A stretch of DNA of 64,000 nt from Erythrobacter sp. Its GTDB lineage: Bacteria > Pseudomonadota > Alphaproteobacteria > Sphingomonadales > Sphingomonadaceae. The notes beneath the pieces were generated by a model that saw nothing but the letters and a program-made list of their open reading frames with translations, did not search any database and was not told where the DNA came from. Made by a program: the position numbers and the translations under genes. The stretch is from positions 1 to 64,000 of the forward strand of contig JAPYPR010000008.1 of NCBI GenBank assembly GCA_029937545.1, written 5' to 3'. Below, piece after piece: positions 17,799 through 27,564 of the stretch (positions within the stretch are counted from its first letter, which is position 1; each line of letters starts with the position of its first letter).

Positions 17799-20033
17799 AT
17801 GCGTAAATGGTTTGCGCGCGGCGGTTTCGCGCTGCTCGTCATGTTGCTCGTCGCCTTCGTGGCCCTTGCGACGTGGGAGCCCTTCTGGGCCGAGCGGGAC
17901 GATGTCCGCCCCTCCTTCGGCACTTACACTGCGGAGATCGTGCGCGACGAATTCGGCGTCCCGCATATCTTTGGGGCACGCGATGCCGATGTCGCCTATG
18001 GCGTGGCCGTCGCCCATTCGGAGGACGATTTTTCCACCCTGCAGGATGTGATCGCGATGAGCCGCGGGCGCTATGGCGCGATCGCCGGGCAGGACGGGGC
18101 GGCATTCGACTATGCCTACCACCTGCTCGACGCGCGGGGCACTGCCGAGCAGCGCTTCCCCGAACTGCCGGAGGATACGCGCGCGTTGTTCGAAGCCTAT
18201 GCCGCGGGCCTCAACGACTTTGCCGCCGCGCATCCCGGCGAGGTGAAGCTCGGGAATCTCTTCCCGGTCGACGGCGTGGATGTCGCCGCCGGTTTCGCGC
18301 TGCGCCAGCCGTTCTTCTTCGGCCTCGGCAATGTCATCGGCCCACTGGTCGAAGGGGAGCCGCTGCGGCGCGAGCAGGGACCGGCGATCCCGACGGACGA
18401 TCCCGCAAGCGACGCGCCGCCGATCATGGACGGCACGCGTTCCGAACCTCTCGCCCACGCCCGCCCGCTCGCCCTGCCCTCGCGCGAGGAATCGGCGATG
18501 AGCGGCTCCAACGCGTTCGCCGTAACCCCCGAGAAGTCCGGCGGACCGACGACGCTCATCTCGAATTCGCACCAGCCCTGGCGCGGCGGGATCGCGTGGT
18601 ACGAGCTGGTGGTCGAGAGCGGCGAAGGCTGGCATTTCGCCGGGGCCAATTTTCCCGGCAGCCCCTACCCTTTCCTCGGCCACAATGCCGATCTCGGCTG
18701 GACCAACACCGTTAACACGCCCGACATGGTCGATATCTACCAGCTGGTGCTGGACGACAGCGGTAATCGCTATCGCCTCGACGGCGAGTGGCGCGACCTG
18801 GAAAAGCGCACGGTGACGTTGCCGGTCCGCGTCGGGCCGATCGTCCTGCCGATCCGGCGCAATATCTGGCGCAGCGTGCACGGACCGGTGGTGAAGAACG
18901 ACAAGGGCGCTTTCGCCATCCGCTATGGCGGGATGGGCAATCTCGGCCAGCTCGATGCCTATTACCGGCTCAACAAGGCCAGCTCGCTCGACGAATGGGA
19001 GGGCATCCTCGCACGGATGGACATCCCCTCGACCAACTTCATCTATGCCGACAAGGCGGGCAATATCGCCAATATTTACAATGCCGCGATCCCGTCCCGG
19101 CCCGCGACCGTCAATGGCGAGCGGATCGACTGGCGCGGCATCCTGCCCGGCGATCGCAGCGATCTGATCACAAGCGGCCCGGTCAACTACGAGCAATTGC
19201 CCCGTTATGTGAACCCGGCGAGCGGCTGGCTGCTCGAGGCGAACAACAATCCCTTCCTCGACGCCGGCCCCGGCAGCGATCTCTCGCCCGAGGATTTTCC
19301 GCCCGAGCTCGGCATCGAGATCAAGAACACCAATCGCGGGACGCGCGGGGCGAAGCTGATGGCCGAAGCCGAGCTACTCGACCGTGCGGCGCTGGAGCGG
19401 ATCAAATACGATACCGGTTACGAGAACACGGGCTATATCGCGCAAATGCTGCGCGACGTCGCGGCGATCGGCACCGATGACGAGCAGCTTCTGGCAGCCC
19501 AGCGCCTCCTTGCCGGGTGGGACCTGAAAGCCGACAATATCGGCCGCGCCGACAGCCTTGCACTGCTGATGATCCGGCCCTTCATGGGATCGAGCTACAA
19601 TAACGAGCCGTGGCCCGATGCGGATGAGGAACTGCAACGCTCGGTCGATCACCTGCTGACCCATTTCGGCAGGCTCGATCCGCCGATGGGCGAGCTGCTG
19701 CGCTTGCGGCAGGGCGAGGTCGACTTGACGCTCGACGGAGGCTCCGATACGCTGCGCGCCTCGACGCTGTGGGATATCGACGACGATGGCCGCCTGTCGG
19801 TGCGGCACGGCGACAGCTTCATCCAGTGGGTCGAGTGGATGCCCGGCGAGCGGGTCACTTCGCGCTCGATCCAGCCCTTCGGTTCGGCGACCACGCGACC
19901 CGATTCCCCGCATTACGCCGATCAGGCTACGCTGTTCATCCAGCACCGCTTGAAGCCGGTACACTTCTGGCGCGAGGATGTGCTTGCCAATGCCGTGCGC
20001 CGCTATACCGTTTCAGCCGACCGAACTCGCTAA
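17799..20033 (+). CDS. Penicillin acylase family Ntn hydrolase (possible AHL acylase)
   Basis: This 744-aa exported proenzyme has an N-terminal membrane or signal segment (residues about 9-26) and folds into alpha and beta chains after autocleavage before Ser237 in SGSNAF, the N-terminal nucleophile. Other family hallmarks are FGVPHIFGA near residue 52, the SNSHQPW segment and GHNADLGWTNT. Family members hydrolyse penicillin G, cephalosporins or acyl-homoserine lactones; the absence of a resistance context makes quorum-signal or peptide-amide hydrolysis more likely, but this is inference. AGAGGA precedes the ATG. It is followed 13 nt later by a periplasmic M16 protease gene, suggesting an envelope hydrolase operon. 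Confidence 0.9.
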   Translation: MRKWFARGGFALLVMLLVAFVALATWEPFWAERDDVRPSFGTYTAEIVRDEFGVPHIFGARDADVAYGVAVAHSEDDFSTLQDVIAMSRGRYGAIAGQDGAAFDYAYHLLDARGTAEQRFPELPEDTRALFEAYAAGLNDFAAAHPGEVKLGNLFPVDGVDVAAGFALRQPFFFGLGNVIGPLVEGEPLRREQGPAIPTDDPASDAPPIMDGTRSEPLAHARPLALPSREESAMSGSNAFAVTPEKSGGPTTLISNSHQPWRGGIAWYELVVESGEGWHFAGANFPGSPYPFLGHNADLGWTNTVNTPDMVDIYQLVLDDSGNRYRLDGEWRDLEKRTVTLPVRVGPIVLPIRRNIWRSVHGPVVKNDKGAFAIRYGGMGNLGQLDAYYRLNKASSLDEWEGILARMDIPSTNFIYADKAGNIANIYNAAIPSRPATVNGERIDWRGILPGDRSDLITSGPVNYEQLPRYVNPASGWLLEANNNPFLDAGPGSDLSPEDFPPELGIEIKNTNRGTRGAKLMAEAELLDRAALERIKYDTGYENTGYIAQMLRDVAAIGTDDEQLLAAQRLLAGWDLKADNIGRADSLALLMIRPFMGSSYNNEPWPDADEELQRSVDHLLTHFGRLDPPMGELLRLRQGEVDLTLDGGSDTLRASTLWDIDDDGRLSVRHGDSFIQWVEWMPGERVTSRSIQPFGSATTRPDSPHYADQATLFIQHRLKPVHFWREDVLANAVRRYTVSADRTR

Positions 20034-20046
20034 CAGGGACTCGACC

Positions 20047-22920
20047 ATGCGCCATATCCTGCTGACCGGAATTGCCACCTTCGCTCTTGCCGGATGCGCC
20101 AGCGTGCCCGGCGAGCCGATGGAGACGACCGCGATCCCGCCGACCACGGACGGCTCGCTCGCCAGCCTGGTCGACAAGGTCGATATTCCCTACGAGCAGT
20201 TCACGCTCGACAACGGTCTGACCGTCCTCGTCCACACCGACCGCAAGGCGCCGATCGTGGGCGTGACGACCTATTACCGCGTAGGATCTAAGCACGAGCC
20301 GCGGGGCCGCACCGGCTTCGCCCACCTGTTCGAGCACCTCATGTTCGGCGGCAGCGAGAACGTCGAGAATTTCGATATCCCGCTGGAGGCCGCAGGCTCG
20401 ACCAGCACCAATGGCTCGACCAATTCCGACCGCACCAATTACGTGGAAACCGTTCCCACCGGTGCGCTCGACCTTGCGCTTATGATGGAAAGCGACCGCA
20501 TGGGCTACCTCCTCGGCGCGATCAGCCAGGAGAAGCTAGATAAGCAGCGCGGCGTGGTCCAGAACGAGAAGCGGCAGGGCGACAACCAGCCCTATGGCCT
20601 GACGTTCTACGCCATCCTCGAAGGCCTTTTCCCTGTCGGCCACCCCTATCGCCATTCGACCATCGGCTCGATGGCCGATCTCGACGCGGCCAGCCTCACC
20701 GATGTGCGCAACTGGTTCATCGACAATTACGCGCCGAACAATGTCGTCCTTTCGCTGACCGGAGATATCGACGCCGCGACCGCGCGCCCGATGGTCGAAC
20801 GCTGGTTCGGCGAAATCGAGCGCGGGTCCGAAGTAACCCCCGTGCAGGCCGCGCCGGTCACGCTGGCGGCGGAGAAAACCCGCGAGCTGATCGACCAGGT
20901 TCCGCAGACGCGCGTCTATCGCGCCTGGACCGGCCCCGGTATCAACCACGCGGACGCCGTGCCGCTATCGATCGGCATGAACATCCTTGGCGGCCTCGCC
21001 AGTTCGCGGCTCGACAATGTGCTGGTGCGCGACGAGCAGCTGGCCACCAGCGTCAGCGCCTTCAACTGGCAGTCCGAACAGGTCGGCATCCTGATGGCGC
21101 AGATGGACATCAAGCCGGGCGTCGATCGCGCGGAAGCCGAGGCGCGGCTCGACGCGGTTATGGCCGAATATCTCGCCAGCGGGCCCACCGCTGCGGAAAT
21201 GGATCGCGCGGCGACCAGCTGGGTATCGAGCGAGATCGATGCGCTGGAACGCGTCGGCGGCTTCGGCGGCAAGGGATCGACGCTCGCCGAAGGGCTGCTT
21301 TATTCCGACGATCCGGCCTATTACCGCAAGGCGCTCGAGCGCGCGGCCTCACTCGAAAGTGGCGAGGTGCGCGAGGCGCTCGGCCGCTGGCTCAACCGAC
21401 CGGCCTACAAGCTCGCCATCGTTCCGGGCGAACGGGTCGAGAGCGGCGCGGACATGGGTGGCTGGGGCGACGAGGCGACGACGCCCGCGCCGGAGCCCGA
21501 CGCCAAGGAGCCGATCGAGATCACCCGCACCGGCCCGCCACGCGAAATGCCGACGCCGCAAGACGTCGGCCCGCTGACCTTCCCGACCGTCGAGCGTGCC
21601 GAACTGTCGAACGGCATATCGGTCGCCCTGGCGCGTCGCACTGCCGTGCCCAAGGTCGTCATTTCGATGCAGTTCGATGCCGGCTATTCCGCCGATGGCG
21701 CGGCCCGCGCGGGCACGCAATCGCTGATGATGGACCTCCTGGAAGAAGGCACGACCAGCCGCAGCGCCGTCGAGATCGCCGAGGAGCAGGAGCGCCTGGG
21801 CGCTTCGATCGGCACCGGCAGTTCGCTCGACACCAGCTCGGTGACGATGAACGCGCTCGCCACCAATCTCGCGCCGTCGCTGGAGCTGATGGCCGACATC
21901 GTGCGCAATCCCGCCTTCGCCCAGACCGAGGTCGAGCGCGTGCGCGACCAGCGCCTGGCCGAGATCGCTCAGCAACTGTCCTCACCCGGCGGGCTCGCCA
22001 GCCGCACGCTACGCCCGCTGATCTTTGGCGAGAACCATCCCTATGGCACCGTCGGCAGCCTCGGCACCGTGCCGGTGGTCGAGGCTATCGGCCCGGCGAC
22101 CCTGCGCGCCGAGCATGGCAAATGGATACGGCCCGACAATGCCGAGATCTTCGTGGTCGGCGACATCACCATGCCCGAGCTTACCCGCCAGCTTGAGGGC
22201 GCGTTCGGCGACTGGCAGGCTAGCGGGGCAGCTGTGCCTGAGAAGGTCTTTACCAACTCGGCGCAGGTGGACGGCACGCGCCTCGTGGTCATCGACCGGC
22301 CGAATTCGCCGCAATCGGTGATCTATGCCGGCCGTGTCCTGCCGCTCGTCGGCGCAACGCCGGGGCTGGAATCGCTCGATCTCGCTAATGAAGTACTCGG
22401 CAATGGCTTCCTCAGCCGCCTCAACATGATCATTCGCGAAGAAAAGGGCTGGAGCTATGGCGCGCGCAGCGGCGTCGATGCCCCGGCAGGCCCGCGCACC
22501 TTCACGGTCAGCACCTCGGTCCAGTCCGACCGCACGGGCGATTCGGTCCAGCTGATCCTCGATACCGCGCGCGAGTTCGTGGACGGGACGCGCACGGTCG
22601 ACGATACCGAGTTCACCCGCGTCACCGACGGCAATATCCGCGGCCTGCCCAACCGCTTCGAGACCAATTACCAGGTGCTCGGCGCGATCGTGGAAAACGA
22701 CCGGCTCGGCCGGCCGGATGATTACTACACCACCCTGCCCGCCACCTATCGCGGGATCGACAAGGCCGCGATCGATGCGGCGGCCCGGCAGTATCTGGGA
22801 CCTGACAACCTCACCATCGTGGTGGTCGGCGACCGGAGCGAGATCGACGCGCAGCTCGAAAAGCTCGGCCTGCCGACGACCTATCTCGATGTTGACACCG
22901 ATGTCAGTAACGCGGATTAA
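20047..22920 (+). CDS. M16 family (insulinase/pitrilysin-like) zinc protease, lipoprotein
   Basis: This 957-aa protein carries a lipoprotein signal with lipobox LAGC (Cys17), so it should be anchored in the periplasm. The first M16 domain has the inverted zinc motif HxxEH (His93, Glu96, His97 in AHLFEHLMF). The second half is a second M16-type domain without that motif, as is usual for the non-catalytic half. ATG 20047 was chosen because the lipoprotein signal then starts normally and an AGGGA ribosome site precedes it; an in-frame extension overlaps the acylase gene. It probably degrades short peptides in the envelope and is cotranscribed with the acylase. Confidence 0.93.
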   Translation: MRHILLTGIATFALAGCASVPGEPMETTAIPPTTDGSLASLVDKVDIPYEQFTLDNGLTVLVHTDRKAPIVGVTTYYRVGSKHEPRGRTGFAHLFEHLMFGGSENVENFDIPLEAAGSTSTNGSTNSDRTNYVETVPTGALDLALMMESDRMGYLLGAISQEKLDKQRGVVQNEKRQGDNQPYGLTFYAILEGLFPVGHPYRHSTIGSMADLDAASLTDVRNWFIDNYAPNNVVLSLTGDIDAATARPMVERWFGEIERGSEVTPVQAAPVTLAAEKTRELIDQVPQTRVYRAWTGPGINHADAVPLSIGMNILGGLASSRLDNVLVRDEQLATSVSAFNWQSEQVGILMAQMDIKPGVDRAEAEARLDAVMAEYLASGPTAAEMDRAATSWVSSEIDALERVGGFGGKGSTLAEGLLYSDDPAYYRKALERAASLESGEVREALGRWLNRPAYKLAIVPGERVESGADMGGWGDEATTPAPEPDAKEPIEITRTGPPREMPTPQDVGPLTFPTVERAELSNGISVALARRTAVPKVVISMQFDAGYSADGAARAGTQSLMMDLLEEGTTSRSAVEIAEEQERLGASIGTGSSLDTSSVTMNALATNLAPSLELMADIVRNPAFAQTEVERVRDQRLAEIAQQLSSPGGLASRTLRPLIFGENHPYGTVGSLGTVPVVEAIGPATLRAEHGKWIRPDNAEIFVVGDITMPELTRQLEGAFGDWQASGAAVPEKVFTNSAQVDGTRLVVIDRPNSPQSVIYAGRVLPLVGATPGLESLDLANEVLGNGFLSRLNMIIREEKGWSYGARSGVDAPAGPRTFTVSTSVQSDRTGDSVQLILDTAREFVDGTRTVDDTEFTRVTDGNIRGLPNRFETNYQVLGAIVENDRLGRPDDYYTTLPATYRGIDKAAIDAAARQYLGPDNLTIVVVGDRSEIDAQLEKLGLPTTYLDVDTDVSNAD

Positions 22921-22962
22921 GGTGTCACTTCAAACCCCCAAATTTTGCAGAGAGGAATTACA

Positions 22963-23268
22963 ATGTCCGTAGCAGGTACTTATGACACCGTCGTCAAGAG
23001 CCCGATGGGCGACCAGAAAGGCACCTTCACCATCGTCCCGGGCGACGATGGCAACACCTTCACCGGTTCGATGGCCGGCGGGATGGGCTCGATGGACGTC
23101 AAGGACGGCACCATCGACGGCGATGCGCTGAGCTGGAAGATGGACATGACCGTCCCCATGCCGATGACCCTGAACTGCAACGCCACCGTCGATGGCGACC
23201 AGTTGACCGGCACCGTCAACGCCGGCGCCTTCGGCGACATGCCGATCACGGGCGAACGCCAGGGCTAA
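22963..23268 (+). CDS. Small beta-rich protein of unknown function
   Basis: This 101-aa protein starts at ATG 22963 behind an AGAGGA ribosome site. It has no signal peptide or membrane segment. The sequence alternates polar and hydrophobic residues with many Gly, Asp, Thr and Met, and ends with DMPITGERQG; the repeated 'G...FTGSM / D.LTGTVN' strands suggest a small beta-sandwich or barrel. I believe similar short proteins are common in sphingomonads, but I cannot name a family. It lies 42 nt after the M16 gene and before a strong terminator, so it may be the last gene of that operon. Confidence 0.8.
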   Translation: MSVAGTYDTVVKSPMGDQKGTFTIVPGDDGNTFTGSMAGGMGSMDVKDGTIDGDALSWKMDMTVPMPMTLNCNATVDGDQLTGTVNAGAFGDMPITGERQG

Positions 23269-23290
23269 GCTGTTCTTCAGCGAGAATAGG

Positions 23291-23320
23291 AGGGCGTCGG
23301 GAGCGATCCTGGCGCCCTTT
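23291..23320 (+). terminator. Rho-independent terminator
   Basis: A 12-bp stem with two G-T pairs (23291-23302 with 23307-23318) closes a GCGA tetraloop and is followed by a short T-rich stretch. It ends the acylase/M16/small-protein transcript and faces the convergent trmL stop at 23327. Confidence 0.75.
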
Positions 23321-23326
23321 GTTGCG

Positions 23327-23782
23327 TTAGATATGCTTGCGAACCGCCTGATAGGCCGCCGCAGCCACCGTGTTTGCCAAGTTGAGCGAGCGCACCTTGT
23401 CCGAGCGCATCGGCAGCCCGACCAGTTGCTCGCGATGCGCTGCAATGATTTCCGCCGGGATACCCTTGGTCTCGCGCCCGAAGACGAGATAGGCGTCCTC
23501 CGGGTAATCCGGTTCGTAGAAGCTGCGGTCCGCATATTCCTCGAACAGGTAGAGCTGGTCTGCGCGCGGAGATCGCTTGGCAAGGAATGAATCCCAATTT
23601 GCAAATTCGACCAGCCGGATGTGCGGCCAATAGTCGAGGCCCGAGCGCTTGACCCTTTTGTCCGAAATCTCGAAGCCGAGCGGATGGATCAGCACCAGTT
23701 CCATGTCGAGCGCCACGCAAGTCCGCCCCACCGCGCCGGTATTGCCGGGTATCTCGGGCTGGACGAGGACGATGGAGGTCAT
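23327..23782 (-). CDS. trmL: tRNA (cytidine/uridine-34 2'-O)-methyltransferase TrmL
   Basis: This 151-aa SPOUT-class enzyme methylates the wobble ribose of certain leucine tRNAs using S-adenosylmethionine. It has the family motifs QPEIPGNTGAVGRTC at the N-terminus, LVFGRETKGIP in the middle and LPMRSDKVRSLNLAN at the C-terminus, which forms the knotted cofactor site. Length matches the short stand-alone TrmL (YibK) proteins, which have no extra RNA-binding domain. It is the last gene of a minus-strand series from gatC, 9 nt after the GFA-family gene. Confidence 0.95.
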   Translation of the reverse strand: MTSIVLVQPEIPGNTGAVGRTCVALDMELVLIHPLGFEISDKRVKRSGLDYWPHIRLVEFANWDSFLAKRSPRADQLYLFEEYADRSFYEPDYPEDAYLVFGRETKGIPAEIIAAHREQLVGLPMRSDKVRSLNLANTVAAAAYQAVRKHI

Positions 23783-23791
23783 CGCGCGGGG

Positions 23792-24196
23792 TTAGGCGCC
23801 GAGGATGCGGCTCTCCCGCACATAGCCGAACGCGCCATCGCCGGACCAGGATTTACCGTCGGGGTAGCGCAGCTCGACACCCGCCAGCTCGCGTTCCTCG
23901 GCAAAGCCGACATTGACGCCCATCATGGTATCGCCGTGCGTGGCGACAGCGGCTTCGGTAAGTCGGAAATGCGTGGTCGACCCGCACTGCGGGCAGAAGT
24001 GGATATCGACGCCCGGCTGGACCTTGTCGCGTCGACGATAGCTGGCGCTCTGACCGGAAACCTCGACCTGCTCCGGCGCGAAATAGCCCCAGCGCGCGCC
24101 GGCCTTGCGGCAAAGGTCGCAATTGCATTCGTGGACGAAGTCCGGTTTCGTAGCAGTCGTGACCTGCACGTCCCCGCAGAAGCAGGACAGCGTCAT
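23792..24196 (-). CDS. GFA-family (CENP-V/GFA fold) zinc protein
   Basis: This 134-aa protein has the cysteine pattern of the glutathione-dependent formaldehyde-activating enzyme family: Cys5 and Cys7, then Cys24, Cys26 and Cys29 in ECNCDLC, and Cys68/Cys71 in CPQCGS. These bind one structural and one catalytic zinc ion. Many members are not formaldehyde-activating, and no formaldehyde dehydrogenase lies nearby, so the substrate is open. The start overlaps the gatB stop by one base (TGATG), which implies translational coupling with the GatCAB operon. Confidence 0.88.
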   Translation of the reverse strand: MTLSCFCGDVQVTTATKPDFVHECNCDLCRKAGARWGYFAPEQVEVSGQSASYRRRDKVQPGVDIHFCPQCGSTTHFRLTEAAVATHGDTMMGVNVGFAEERELAGVELRYPDGKSWSGDGAFGYVRESRILGA

Positions 24197-25698
24197 CAGT
24201 CCAGCTTATCCTTCAGGATCTGGTTCACCACCGCCGGATTCGCCTTGCCCTGCATCGCCTTCATCGTCTGGCCGACGAAGAAGCCGAACAGCTTGTCCTT
24301 GCCGCCGCGATATTCGGCGACCTTGTCGGCGTTGTTTGCAATAATTTCGTCGATCGCGGCTTCGATCGCGCCGGTGTCGCTGACCTGCTTAAGGCCTTCG
24401 GTGTCGGCCACTTCCTCCGGATCGCGGCCGGTCTTGAGGACGATCTCGTAGATTTCCTTGGCCTGACCGCCTGAGATCTCGCCCTTGTCCTGCATCGCGA
24501 GGATGGCGGCCTGCGCTTCGGCGGTGGCGTACGACGGATCGGCCTCGTCACCCAGCGACTTCATGACGCCGGGAGCGACCGAGAGCGCCCAGTTGGCCAC
24601 CTGCGTAGCGACCTTGGCCTCCGGCTTGCCGATCTTCGCAGCAGTTGCGGCGAGCAGCGTCTCGAACCGGCCGAAGGTCTCGACCTCGGCAGTCAGCTCG
24701 CGCGCATTGTAGGGCGTGAGGCCCAGTTCGGTCTCATAGCGCCGGCGCTTGGCATCGGGCAGCTCGGGCAGGGAAGCGCGGCATTCCTCCAGAAACGAGT
24801 CCTCAAGCTCCAGCGGCAGCAGGTCGGGATCGGGGAAATAGCGATAATCATGCGCATCTTCCTTGCTGCGCATCGTTCGCGTGGTGCCGGTATTGGGATC
24901 GAACAGGCGTGTTTCCTGATCCACTGCGCCGCCGTTCTCCAGCACATCGACCTGGCGGTTCGCCTCGTATTCGATGACCTGCATGACGAAGCGCACCGAA
25001 TTGACGTTTTTCGTCTCGGTCCGCGTGCCGAATTCCTCCCCCGGCTTGCGGACAGAGACGTTCACGTCGGCGCGCATGGAGCCCTCTTCCATGTTCCCAT
25101 CGCATGAACCGACATAGCGCAGGATCGAGCGCAGTTTACGCACATAGGCTCCGGCTTCGGCGGGCGAGCGCATGTCGGGCTTGGAGACGATCTCCATCAG
25201 CGCCACGCCGCTACGGTTCAGGTCGACATAGGACATGGTCGGATGCTGGTCGTGCATCAGCTTGCCTGCGTCCTGCTCGACATGGATGCGCTCGATGCCG
25301 ATGACCTTGTCTTGCGGGATCCCGGCCTTCTCGTCCGCTTCGATCAGCAGCTGCCCCTCGCCCACGATCGGGTGGTAGAGCTGGCTGATCTGGTAGCCCT
25401 GCGGCAGGTCGGCGTAGAAGTAGTTCTTGCGGTCGAAACGGCTGTATTTGTTGATCTGCGCCTCGATCGCCATGCCGGTACGCACCGCCTGACGGATGCA
25501 TTCGACATTGGGCACCGGCAGCATGCCCGGCATCGCCGCATCGACGAGGCTTACCTGCGTATTCGGCTCCGCTCCGAAAGCAGTCGAGGCGCCGCTGAAC
25601 AGCTTGGCCTTCGACGTGACCTGCGCATGGACCTCGAGGCCGATCACGACCTCCCACTCGCCCGTTGCGCCCTGGATGCGATAAGTACTCACCACCAT
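24196..25698 (-). CDS. gatB: Asp-tRNA(Asn)/Glu-tRNA(Gln) amidotransferase subunit B
   Basis: This 500-aa subunit phosphorylates misacylated Glu-tRNA(Gln) or Asp-tRNA(Asn) and amidates it with ammonia from GatA. The family signatures are visible: [10 protein letters not shown] at the N-terminus, [34 protein letters not shown], and a C-terminal tail domain of YqeY type that binds the tRNA elbow. The start overlaps the end of gatA by 10 nt (25689-25698), so the two are coupled. Length is normal for the family. Confidence 0.98.
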   Translation of the reverse strand: MVVSTYRIQGATGEWEVVIGLEVHAQVTSKAKLFSGASTAFGAEPNTQVSLVDAAMPGMLPVPNVECIRQAVRTGMAIEAQINKYSRFDRKNYFYADLPQGYQISQLYHPIVGEGQLLIEADEKAGIPQDKVIGIERIHVEQDAGKLMHDQHPTMSYVDLNRSGVALMEIVSKPDMRSPAEAGAYVRKLRSILRYVGSCDGNMEEGSMRADVNVSVRKPGEEFGTRTETKNVNSVRFVMQVIEYEANRQVDVLENGGAVDQETRLFDPNTGTTRTMRSKEDAHDYRYFPDPDLLPLELEDSFLEECRASLPELPDAKRRRYETELGLTPYNARELTAEVETFGRFETLLAATAAKIGKPEAKVATQVANWALSVAPGVMKSLGDEADPSYATAEAQAAILAMQDKGEISGGQAKEIYEIVLKTGRDPEEVADTEGLKQVSDTGAIEAAIDEIIANNADKVAEYRGGKDKLFGFFVGQTMKAMQGKANPAVVNQILKDKLD

Positions 25699-27170
25699 TT
25701 CTCCGGTTTCGCGGTGAAGTTTGCACGGCGCTGGATCGCCAGCCCTGCGTTCAGCACGCCCTGCTCGTCGAAGGGCTTGCCGACGATCTGCAGGCCGAGC
25801 GGCAGGCCGTCTGCATTGACCGTCGCGGGCACGCTCATCGCGGGCAGGCCGGCGAGGCTGGCAGGCACGGCGAAGACATCGTTCAGATACATCGTCAGCG
25901 GGTCGTCATTGAGCGAACCCAAAGGAAAAGACGCGGTCGGTGTGGTCGGCGCCAGGATCGCGTCGCATTGGTCAAACGCCTCGGCGAAGTCGCGGCTCAC
26001 CAGTGTGCGGACCTTCTGCGCCTGATTGTAATAGGCGTCGTAGAAGCCGGCGCTCAGCACATAGGTGCCGATCAGGATGCGGCGCTTGACCTCGTCGCCG
26101 AAGCCTTCGGCGCGGGTGGCGGCGTACATGTTCTGCAGCCCCGCCCCGTCGGGCAAATCGCGCAGGCCGTAACGCACGCCGTCATAGCGCGCGAGGTTGC
26201 TCGAGGCTTCGGCGGGGGCGACGATGTAATAGGCGGGCAGCGCATACTTCGTGTGCGGCAGCGAGACGTCGACGATCTCCGCACCCGCATCACGCAGCCA
26301 TTCCTTGCCCTGCTCCCACGACTTGAGGATTGCCTCGTCGGTCCCGTCCATGCGGTATTCGCGCGGAATACCGATGCGCTTGCCCTTGAGGTCGGCGGAA
26401 AGGCCCGTTTCCCACGCGGGCACGTCCATCTTCAGGCTGGTCGCGTCCTTCGGGTCGAACCCGGCCATCGCCTCCAGCATGATCGCGCAATCTTCGACCG
26501 TGCGGGCCATCGGGCCGGCCTGGTCGAGGCTGCTGGCGAAAGCGACGACGCCCCAGCGGCTGCAGCGGCCATAGGTCGGTTTGATACCGCAGATGCCGGT
26601 GAAGGCGGCGGGCTGGCGGATCGAACCGCCGGTGTCGGTGCCGGTCGCGGCAGGCGCAATATGCGCGGCGACTGCGGAGGACGAACCGCCCGAGGAGCCG
26701 CCCGGGCTCATCGCGGCATTGCTGCCAGCCTTGCGCCACGGCGAGTTGACGTTGCCGAAATAGCTGGTCTCGTTGGACGAACCCATCGCAAACTGGTCGA
26801 GATTGAGTTTGCCCAGCATGCCCGCGCCCGCATCCCACAGGTTTTGCGAGACGGTGCTTTCGTACTGCGGATTGAAGCCTTCGAGGATGTGGCTCGCAGC
26901 GGTGGTCTGCACGCCCTTGGTGGCGAACAGGTCCTTCATGCCAATGGGCACGCCGCCCATTGTGCCGAGATCCTCGCCCCTGGCGCGCTTTGCATCGACT
27001 GCTTCGGCAGCGGCGAGCGCATGGTCGGGCGTGGTGACGATGAAGGCGTTGAGGCTGGCGGCTTCGGCCACGGCGGCGTTGAACGCTTCGGCCACCTCGC
27101 GCGCGGTAAATTCTCCGCCCGCAACGCCATCGCGGATATCCTTGACGCCAAGGTTGGTAAGGGCGGTCAT
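25689..27170 (-). CDS. gatA: Asp-tRNA(Asn)/Glu-tRNA(Gln) amidotransferase subunit A
   Basis: This 493-aa amidase-signature enzyme releases ammonia from glutamine for GatB. The catalytic triad is visible: Lys79 (GMKDLF), Ser159 in the glycine/serine-rich [12 protein letters not shown] segment, and nucleophile Ser183 in [15 protein letters not shown] 27170 is used because it overlaps the gatC stop by one base (TAATG); a longer in-frame extension only reads gatC out of frame. Order gatC-gatA-gatB is the common one. It supports organisms that make Gln-tRNA or Asn-tRNA by the indirect route. Confidence 0.98.
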   Translation of the reverse strand: MTALTNLGVKDIRDGVAGGEFTAREVAEAFNAAVAEAASLNAFIVTTPDHALAAAEAVDAKRARGEDLGTMGGVPIGMKDLFATKGVQTTAASHILEGFNPQYESTVSQNLWDAGAGMLGKLNLDQFAMGSSNETSYFGNVNSPWRKAGSNAAMSPGGSSGGSSSAVAAHIAPAATGTDTGGSIRQPAAFTGICGIKPTYGRCSRWGVVAFASSLDQAGPMARTVEDCAIMLEAMAGFDPKDATSLKMDVPAWETGLSADLKGKRIGIPREYRMDGTDEAILKSWEQGKEWLRDAGAEIVDVSLPHTKYALPAYYIVAPAEASSNLARYDGVRYGLRDLPDGAGLQNMYAATRAEGFGDEVKRRILIGTYVLSAGFYDAYYNQAQKVRTLVSRDFAEAFDQCDAILAPTTPTASFPLGSLNDDPLTMYLNDVFAVPASLAGLPAMSVPATVNADGLPLGLQIVGKPFDEQGVLNAGLAIQRRANFTAKPEKWW

Positions 27171-27472
27171 TATTCGATCACCTTGGGCACGCCGAAGAAG
27201 CCGTGTTCGGCCGCGGGCGCATTCGCGAGCACATCCTCCCGCCGGCCCCCGGCGGTCTTGGGGTCGGCATCGACCACGTCTTCGCGCAGACGCAGGTGGT
27301 TTTCGATCACCGCAGTCATCGGCTCGACGCCGGAGACGTCGACCTCGCCCAGGTGTTCGACCCATTCGAGGATGTTGTTGAGTTCGGGCACCATCCGCTC
27401 GAGCTCATCGTCACCCATCTTGATGCGTGCCAGCGAGGCGATTTTCGCCACGGTGGCCTTATCGACGGACAT
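27170..27472 (-). CDS. gatC: Asp-tRNA(Asn)/Glu-tRNA(Gln) amidotransferase subunit C
   Basis: This 100-aa subunit wraps around the GatA-GatB interface and stabilises the amidotransferase. It has the typical [10 protein letters not shown] helix, the [15 protein letters not shown] segment and the VEPM and LREDVV motifs. An AAAGGA ribosome site precedes ATG 27472. It is the first gene of the gatC-gatA-gatB-GFA-trmL series. Confidence 0.97.
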   Translation of the reverse strand: MSVDKATVAKIASLARIKMGDDELERMVPELNNILEWVEHLGEVDVSGVEPMTAVIENHLRLREDVVDADPKTAGGRREDVLANAPAAEHGFFGVPKVIE

Positions 27473-27564
27473 GGCTGCCGTCCTTTCCGTTCCTGGTGTT
27501 GACCGGTTGCAAAGCGCAGCTAGCAGCGCCGCTCCGCAGCTTCAAGAATTCGCGTGGCGCAGGC

